Positions 7,303 through 11,112 of a stretch of 11,112 nt of DNA are shown in pieces. Location: positions 46,275 to 57,386 of the forward strand of contig NWUY0300035733.1 in assembly GCA_004151065.3 (NCBI GenBank). The letters run 5' to 3'. The translations under genes and the position numbers were made by a program. Each line of letters begins with the position of its first letter. Positions within the stretch are counted from its first letter, which is position 1. The notes under the pieces were generated by a model. The model searched no databases and was not told the DNA's origin. It was given only the letters and a program-made list of their open reading frames with translations. The DNA comes from Larix sibirica. Lineage: Eukaryota; Streptophyta; Pinopsida; Pinales; Pinaceae.

Positions 7303-8294
7303 CTGCCAACAATGGGGATTGAAGAAAACAACAAATGTTAATTCCAAATTTACACAATATTATAATTCCAGCACAGCATATGAAAAACTTGTAGCATTCT
7401 CGTTTTGTCAGCAAGCAAAGTAACAAAGCAGAAAGGCTTCTCAGGAGGTGAGTCGAAACCCCAATCCTTTATCATTTGGCCTGCGTTGTACAACATGGAC
7501 TCCTAGGTATCTTCGCAATAGACAAAGGCGTGACAAGCTTCAATCCAGAAAGTTAATCACTATACATATGTATTGAGAGAAAACAGGCCGTAAAAGGGTA
7601 CACTGAGACTGAAAAAGGAAGCAATAACAAATACACATATCTAGATAACGCCCAAACTGTCACTTGTGGAAAGAGACATTAAACCAATGTAAAACTCAAA
7701 AGCTCCACAGCACAGACAAGACGTATAGATATATGATGCCTTACATAGTTAGGTCACAAGTTCTGTCTGCTCACATCTATTTACCACTGGCATTCCTTCG
7801 TTGCAATAAAGGTTAAAGAGTTAATACATCTTCAGGAGTCGTCCTGTGAAAATAGTAAACCAGTCTTACAAAATTTACAAGTGAGAGCTTTGATACGAAT
7901 GTCAATGTCAAGGTCATATTGATTGCAAAATAATATAATTGATTAAACTAAACGATATAAATGATATAAAGTCAAATGAGGACACCAAAGAGACTCAACC
8001 TAAAGGTATGAGTTGGGAAAAACTTTTCAAGAGATTTGGTAAGGTCCTCATCTCCTAATGCAAGTCTCACCATCAACCCTCAAGTTACAAGTGACAAAAA
8101 TATCATTCTGAGGTGGAGTAGCTGCCTATAAGCTCAATATATTCTCAGTTCTGTCTATAAAGACAAAAGGTAATGTAAAGCTGTTAAATCTAACTTGTCC
8201 AAAATGTGACGAAAATGCCCAAGTTTGTGAAACAAGGACAAATTTAGAATAAGCCTTCCAAAAATTGGCAAAAACATATATATAGAGAGAAACT

Positions 8295-8314
8295 TGTGTT
8301 AATTAATTGACACA
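8295..8314. repeat. 20-bp near-perfect palindrome
   Basis: The sequence tgtgttaattaattgacaca reads almost the same on both strands, with one mismatched pair. It could extrude a small cruciform or be a dimeric protein site. No neighbouring gene start supports either role. Confidence 0.6.
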
Positions 8315-8439
8315 ACGTAATATGTTAATCTTCGCTCTCACCTTTGTGTGTTTTACATCCCTAGGGCTCATGCCTCGCAGGCCTTTTAAGGATCATAGCT
8401 CCGTATGCAGGCCAAAATGGATCATTCTGTCCAAGTCCT

Positions 8440-8493
8440 CAGTGTGAACCCATATGAACGAAAAGTCAGTGTGAACCCCTATGAACGAAAAGT
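8440..8493. repeat. Tandem repeat, 27 bp x 2, one mismatch
   Basis: The unit cagtgtgaaccc(a/c)tatgaacgaaaagt is repeated head to tail at 8440-8466 and 8467-8493, with one A/C difference. It is a recent local duplication in non-coding DNA. As 27 bp is a multiple of three it would keep frame, but no coding frame is evident. Confidence 0.85.
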
Positions 8494-8692
8494 GGAGTTA
8501 TACAAATGGATGGATGCATGGATAGGGTTTCATTTATAACAATGAATATATGTTCGAGATTTTAGAAATAGGAAGCAGCTCTGAAGGACGAGCCTTATTG
8601 GCTTGCAGCACGAAAATCAGTCCAAATATACAAGTAATATATGATATCAATTACTTGAAATCCATCTATCTGTGTATATTGATTGTTGCATT

Positions 8693-8705
8693 AGGGACAG
8701 ACATC
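8693..8705. repeat. Target-site duplication, left copy
   Basis: agggacagacatc is repeated exactly at 9357-9369, on the other side of the plus-strand LINE fragment. The implied first-strand nick (bottom strand CCCT/AATG) has the T/AA step favoured by L1-type endonucleases. Confidence 0.88.
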
Positions 8706-9356
8706 AGGAGGGAGGAACTCAATGTGTAGCTGGTATATATATTAATAGAATAACAAATTTTGAATATAAACTGAAAATGAATTGTGGTATGGGTTTTAAT
8801 AAAGGGGAGAGTTAACTGTTTTTTGGGGCTTATTATATTTTGCTAAATTAATGAATTTGACTAGGTTGCACGTAGTTGGTGACTCACAAGTCATTATTGA
8901 ATGGGTTTTACACAAGTGTTTTCTTCAGGTTGCTTCTTTGGAAGGCTGGAAACTAAAGATTAGATGGCTTTAGGATGACTTTTCAGCTATTCAGTTCAAA
9001 CACATCGTTCGGGAATTAAATGAAATTGCAGATTCACTCTCAAAATATGCTTACTCTGGACAGAAGGCGACTTACATGTTTTGGAGTTGAAAGACTCCAA
9101 TATAATAAATGAAGAAGTTCTTCATTTATTTTGATTCTCCATTTCTGCCATTTTACTTGAGGAGATGGGGCTCCAGTAAGAGATCTTTTGGACTCTTTGT
9201 TCTTTGTTATATTTGTGGACTGTTTCTATATTATGGGTGATGAAGAAGTTTCTGTGAGGATTGAAATGCAAGTTTCTTTGTGTTTCTTTTCTGTTTAGGG
9301 GATTTTATGTTTATTGATATAAATATAAAGTATAGTATTTTTTCATGTTGAAAAAA
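8706..9356 (+). mobile_element. 5'-truncated LINE insertion with poly(A)
   Basis: This 651-bp insertion holds the last part of a LINE ORF2 (RNase H), its 3' UTR and a poly(A) of about seven residues at 9351-9357. It is bounded by the perfect 13-bp duplication agggacagacatc. The 5' truncation is typical of incomplete target-primed reverse transcription. The RNase H protein and the 3' end resemble those of the minus-strand LINE at 2553-6228, so both are one family in opposite orientations. Removing the insert and one duplicate gives an uninterrupted pre-insertion site. It is inactive in itself. Confidence 0.9.
8803..9134 (+). pseudogene. LINE RNase H C-terminal fragment
   Basis: The reading starts RGELTVFWGLLYFAK (catalytic Glu region) and continues LHVVGDSQVIIEWVLHK (second Asp). 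After a TAG it reads HIVRELNEIADSLSK (last Asp), followed by a frame change near 9060 into DLHVLELKDSNIINEE and a TGA at 9132-9134. The matching minus-strand block reads RAEL, LHVVGDSQCVINW, REFNGVVDQLSK and FEEFRDG, so the order is identical. The first catalytic Asp is missing because of the 5' truncation. Upstream of 8803 the similarity fades, probably through an indel. It is a dead fragment. Confidence 0.82.
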
Positions 9357-9369
9357 AGGGACAGACATC
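9357..9369. repeat. Target-site duplication, right copy
   Basis: This exact 13-bp match to 8693-8705 lies directly after the LINE poly(A). The first A may belong to either the tail or the duplication. Confidence 0.88.
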
Positions 9370-9841
9370 TCCTGACCTGAGACTGGTCTCAATTTATTTA
9401 AATAATTTCAAATTGTAATTATATGCATTTTTCTAAACGAAAATAAGTAGGAAGAATTAAAAAATCAATAATAATAAATAAAAAGGAAATACATAAAATT
9501 TGTGATTGTCGAACATCAAAAATTACTTTTGAGTTCATTAAAATTTTATCAAGTGCAAGCTAATAAAAACAGGGTTTCATTTTGATGTTTATAAAACAAA
9601 AAGATTGATTGGTGGGGCAAACTAAATATCAAACTGCAATTTTTGGAAACCCTAGACTTTGCTTTTTTTATATTAATTTTCTGGGGAATATAAAAATATG
9701 AAATAATAAAATTAAATATGACAAAGGAGTTCACACCCTAGAAGATTTTTGTCAATGCCCTAAAGGATTCAACACCTTTGAACGCATTCAAACTCCTAGC
9801 TAGAATGGGTGAGAATGTCGATGAAGATAATATGGACCTCA
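9370..9841. other. AT-rich non-coding DNA, no gene seen
   Basis: This holds the right half of the LINE pre-insertion site and then A/T-rich sequence. The minus-strand open stretch at 9549-9734 has a low-complexity Ile/Phe/Lys/Ser composition expected of AT-rich DNA, and I do not regard it as a gene. Confidence 0.6.
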
Positions 9842-10124
9842 CTAACCCCTACAAAAAAATGATGATTTGCAAGATTCGTTCCCAGTTTCAAATTCTTGAA
9901 ATTTTGTGACTGCAAAACGTAAAAGTTTCCAGGTTTTTTCTAAAGATTGTGCTAACCTATATCTAGCCAATTCAGCCGCTTTCATGTCCATGCACGAGGA
10001 GGGTAAAGACAAGGTTGTGATCCTTGTGTTACCCCAACTTGCCTCTTCTATCATGGTGATGCGGAGCATCGGTCAACTGCGACACCTGTTAAGTGATGCC
10101 GTTCATAGCAGAACCCCCACTTGA
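9842..10124. other. Unassigned stretch open on both strands
   Basis: The minus strand is open at 9842-10069 (75 codons, including MKAAELARYRLAQSLEKTW) and the plus strand at 9906-10124 (72 codons, including KVVILVLPQLASS). Base composition is less AT-rich than around it. The minus frame has the more protein-like, helical composition, but no family is recognisable and no splice context supports either. It may be a fragment of a transposon or of a host exon, or may be open by chance. It ends inside the probable LTR start. Confidence 0.2.
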
Positions 10125-10201
10125 CTTCGATTCGATCTTGCCAATCAGCAATTGTATGAACACATTGCTCTAACTTTAGGCACGTGTACTCTCCGTTTAG
10201 T

Positions 10202-10210
10202 TATAAAAAG
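10202..10210 (+). promoter_or_regulatory. TATA-like box in putative LTR
   Basis: tataaaaag fits a plant TATA box. It lies about 108 bp after the inferred LTR start, where the U3 promoter would be expected. It is supportive, not conclusive. Confidence 0.35.
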
Positions 10211-10337
10211 ACTGACCTGGGCGGATAGCTAGGGGGCGGTGTTTTTAGTTATGTTGTAGCATAGATTTGGGGTTTTTCTTTTGGCTCTTTTTTCATGTGA
10301 AGGAGTTTTGGGGCATGGGAAACAGGGTATTCGCCCC

Positions 10338-10411
10338 TGTAGTTTGAGGGCTTATGAGGAGGCCTGCGTGCCCATGTAGTTTGAGGCCTTATGAGGATGC
10401 CTGCGTGCCCA
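10338..10411. repeat. Tandem repeat, 37 bp x 2, in putative LTR
   Basis: Two head-to-tail copies at 10338-10374 and 10375-10411 start tgtagtttgagg and end cctgcgtgccca, with two base differences. Small tandem duplications are common in retrotransposon U3/R regions and can serve as enhancer repeats. The role here is inference. Confidence 0.85.
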
Positions 10412-10456
10412 TCTTCCAGTTGGTGAACTTGATGTATCTGAATCTGGTTACTCAAT

Positions 10457-10462
10457 AATAAA
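10457..10462 (+). terminator. AATAAA polyadenylation-type signal in LTR
   Basis: AATAAA lies 107 bp before the inferred LTR end and is followed by T-rich and GT-rich sequence, as expected for the R/U5 part of an LTR. Chance occurrence in AT-rich DNA is possible. Confidence 0.3.
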
Positions 10463-10572
10463 GATTATACGAAGTGTGTTTTTGCCCAGATTTATGTTTT
10501 TTTTTTGTTAGTTCTGCTATGCTGTGGTTTTTACATGTTTTGTTGAAACCTGCTTGAGGAGCTGCATCATGT

Positions 10573-10584
10573 TGGTATCAGAGC
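10573..10584 (+). other. Primer-binding site for initiator tRNA-Met
   Basis: tggtatcagagc is complementary to the 3' end of plant initiator methionine tRNA and is the minus-strand primer site in most plant copia-type, TRIM and many gypsy-type elements. It lies three bases after a TG...CA-type LTR end, which is the strongest sign of an LTR retrotransposon here. Confidence 0.8.
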
Positions 10585-10642
10585 AACTTGATCCTTAGAG
10601 AAGAAGATGGCCTGGTATCGATCCTTAGAGAAGAAGATGGCC
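10573..10642. repeat. Duplicated primer-binding site and leader
   Basis: The segment tggtatc + agagcaactt + gatccttagag... ending aagatggcc (10573-10612) is followed at once by a second copy (10613-10642). The second copy keeps tggtatc and the last 23 bp exactly but lacks the 10-bp agagcaactt. The second primer site is therefore destroyed and the net insertion is 30 bp. The pattern suggests replication slippage or template switching around the primer site. Confidence 0.85.
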
Positions 10643-10723
10643 CAAAGAAGAGCAATTGTTTGCAGGTTTATAGCTGGAGATTTAGCTGCTGAAAACGAAG
10701 ACTTAGTTCGAGAGAAGAACTAA
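10607..10723 (+). CDS. Short leader ORF after primer-binding site
   Basis: From the ATG at 10607 a 38-codon frame runs to TAA at 10721-10723. The first ten codons exist only because of the 30-bp leader duplication. A second in-frame ATG at 10637, with the same ATGGCC context, would be the original start, giving 28 residues (MAQRRAIVC to LVREKN). The position after a primer-binding site fits the start of a gag gene or a leader peptide, and the early stop implies decay. I recognise no domain, so whether it is expressed is unknown. Confidence 0.3.
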   Translation: MAWYRSLEKKMAQRRAIVCRFIAGDLAAENEDLVREKN

Positions 10724-11112
10724 TTGTGCTCCTTCGAGTACTAGATTGCGCAGAGGTGCATTATTGTTACTAGTGGGTAACGTGTTGGTTATGGAAAGCT
10801 TAAATTGTAGTCAACGTGCAAAATGCAAAATATTTTAATGGCAAGCAAACCTTTTAATCAATCAACCAATAATATGCTTAAGAGAGACATAAATCAAATT
10901 ATCAAAATGACCAGTGTTGTCTANACCCATGTGACTCATATTGTAGGCATTCCTATCACATCACCCACTCCAAGAGGAGTTTTTAATTAGAGAGATGACA
11001 TAATGAAAAAAAATATAAATACATAACTCACACACTGAAGTTAAGTGATGCACCTAACCTATGCACCTTACTGATGCACATAAGTAATGTGCCTAACTAA
11101 CACAAATCATGC
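10724..11112. other. Non-coding tail, no gene seen
   Basis: No open frame or retrotransposon domain is recognisable. One ambiguous base (n) lies at 10924. The end of the window carries a short degenerate repeat (11042-11097). It may be decayed internal LTR-element sequence or unrelated intergenic DNA. Confidence 0.5.
11042..11097. repeat. Degenerate 17-bp direct repeat
   Basis: taagtgatgcacctaac at 11042-11058 and taagtaatgtgcctaac at 11081-11097 differ at three positions and have a 39-bp period. Between them, ctatgcacctta and ctgatgcacata carry the same atgcac core. It looks like an old minisatellite-like patch, possibly continuing past the window end. Confidence 0.5.

Larger units (their letters stand above)
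7303..8692. other. No recognised gene; possible long intron
   Basis: On the minus strand this would be the intron or flank upstream of the CNGC exons. I searched by eye for channel motifs such as the G-E-E-L-L-T-W block and found none. Short protein-like minus-strand stretches (about 7384-7540 and 8341-8440) are each broken by stops and match nothing I know. Contents noted: a near-palindrome at 8295-8314 and a tandem repeat at 8440-8493. Confidence 0.5.
10094..10723 (+). mobile_element. Probable LTR retrotransposon 5' end
   Basis: A candidate LTR runs from TGATGC at 10094 to GCATCA at 10569, giving a TG...CA element of about 476 bp with 6-bp inverted ends. It contains a TATA-like tataaaaag at 10202 and an AATAAA at 10457. 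Three bases after it comes TGGTATCAGAGC, the standard plant primer-binding site for initiator-methionine tRNA. A short leader with an ATG follows. No gag, protease, integrase or RT is visible before the window ends, and no second LTR. It may be an LTR element cut by the window edge, a degraded remnant, or a TRIM-like miniature. The left boundary is inferred from the TG/CA ends only. Confidence 0.55.

Noticed and set aside
7384-7540. Minus-strand protein-like reading upstream of the CNGC exons (contains MIKDWGFDSPPEKPF)
   Set aside because: I considered it as a preceding channel exon, but it has a stop, no match to the cyclic-nucleotide-binding domain and no clear splice junction.
8341-8440. 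Minus-strand reading with PFWPAYGAMILKRPARHEP followed by a possible donor
   Set aside because: I considered it as an N-terminal CNGC exon, but a stop codon and the lack of any family motif argue against it.
9549-9734. Minus-strand open frame of 61 codons
   Set aside because: Low-complexity Ile/Phe/Lys/Ser composition of AT-rich DNA.
10249-10455. Minus-strand open frame of 68 codons
   Set aside because: It covers the 37-bp tandem repeat of the probable LTR and reads against the element; no domain.
10924-10924. Ambiguous base n
   Set aside because: An isolated sequencing ambiguity with no discontinuity visible around it.
1-11112. CRISPR array, tRNA, rRNA, riboswitch or defence operon
   Set aside because: I saw no regularly spaced repeats, cloverleaf candidates, rRNA signatures or compact gene clusters. 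The window has plant intergenic character.

Overview
The window looks like nuclear genomic DNA of a flowering plant, probably a dicot. It is AT-rich and gene-poor. It holds plant-type L1/LINE retrotransposon remains, the last two exons of a cyclic nucleotide-gated channel (CNGC) gene of the CNGC19/20 type with plant-style GT-AG introns, and the initiator-methionine tRNA primer-binding site typical of plant LTR retrotransposons. There are no bacterial-style operons, rRNAs, tRNAs or CRISPR arrays.

Layout. 1-1879 is AT-rich intergenic DNA with several short direct or tandem duplications. A direct repeat of about 125 bp occurs at 1880-2007 and again at 6233-6355, about 97% identical, on either side of the main transposon block. 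At 2083-2496 (minus) a single reading frame broken only by stop codons suggests an unidentified decayed coding region. From 2553 to about 6228 (minus) lies a 5'-truncated, heavily mutated LINE ORF2. In its own reading direction it has the endonuclease C-terminus, linker, reverse transcriptase, post-RT region, zf-RVT zinc finger, RNase H and a 3' UTR ending in a short poly(A).

6356-6905 has no gene. At 6906-7302 (minus) two intact exons encode the end of the cyclic-nucleotide-binding region and the calmodulin-binding IQ motif of a CNGC19/20-type channel. The upstream exons are not visible in the window, so this is a 3' gene fragment or a gene with very long or disrupted introns. 7303-8692 shows no recognised gene. 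At 8706-9356 (plus) a second, strongly 5'-truncated LINE of the same family is bounded by a perfect 13-bp target-site duplication.

9370-10093 is mostly non-coding, with one unassigned stretch open on both strands. From about 10094 there is a probable LTR, followed by a primer-binding site and leader. Part of the binding site and leader is tandemly duplicated, which extends a small ORF in frame. The rest of the element would lie beyond the window, if it exists. The last 390 bp hold only short degenerate repeats.

The genes do not form a pathway. This is an intergenic or pericentromeric-like landscape of nested retrotransposon decay around one channel gene fragment. I found no convincing undescribed biological system. 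The most informative signals are the clean LINE target-site duplication, the channel exons, the duplicated primer-binding site and the young direct repeat flanking an old LINE.
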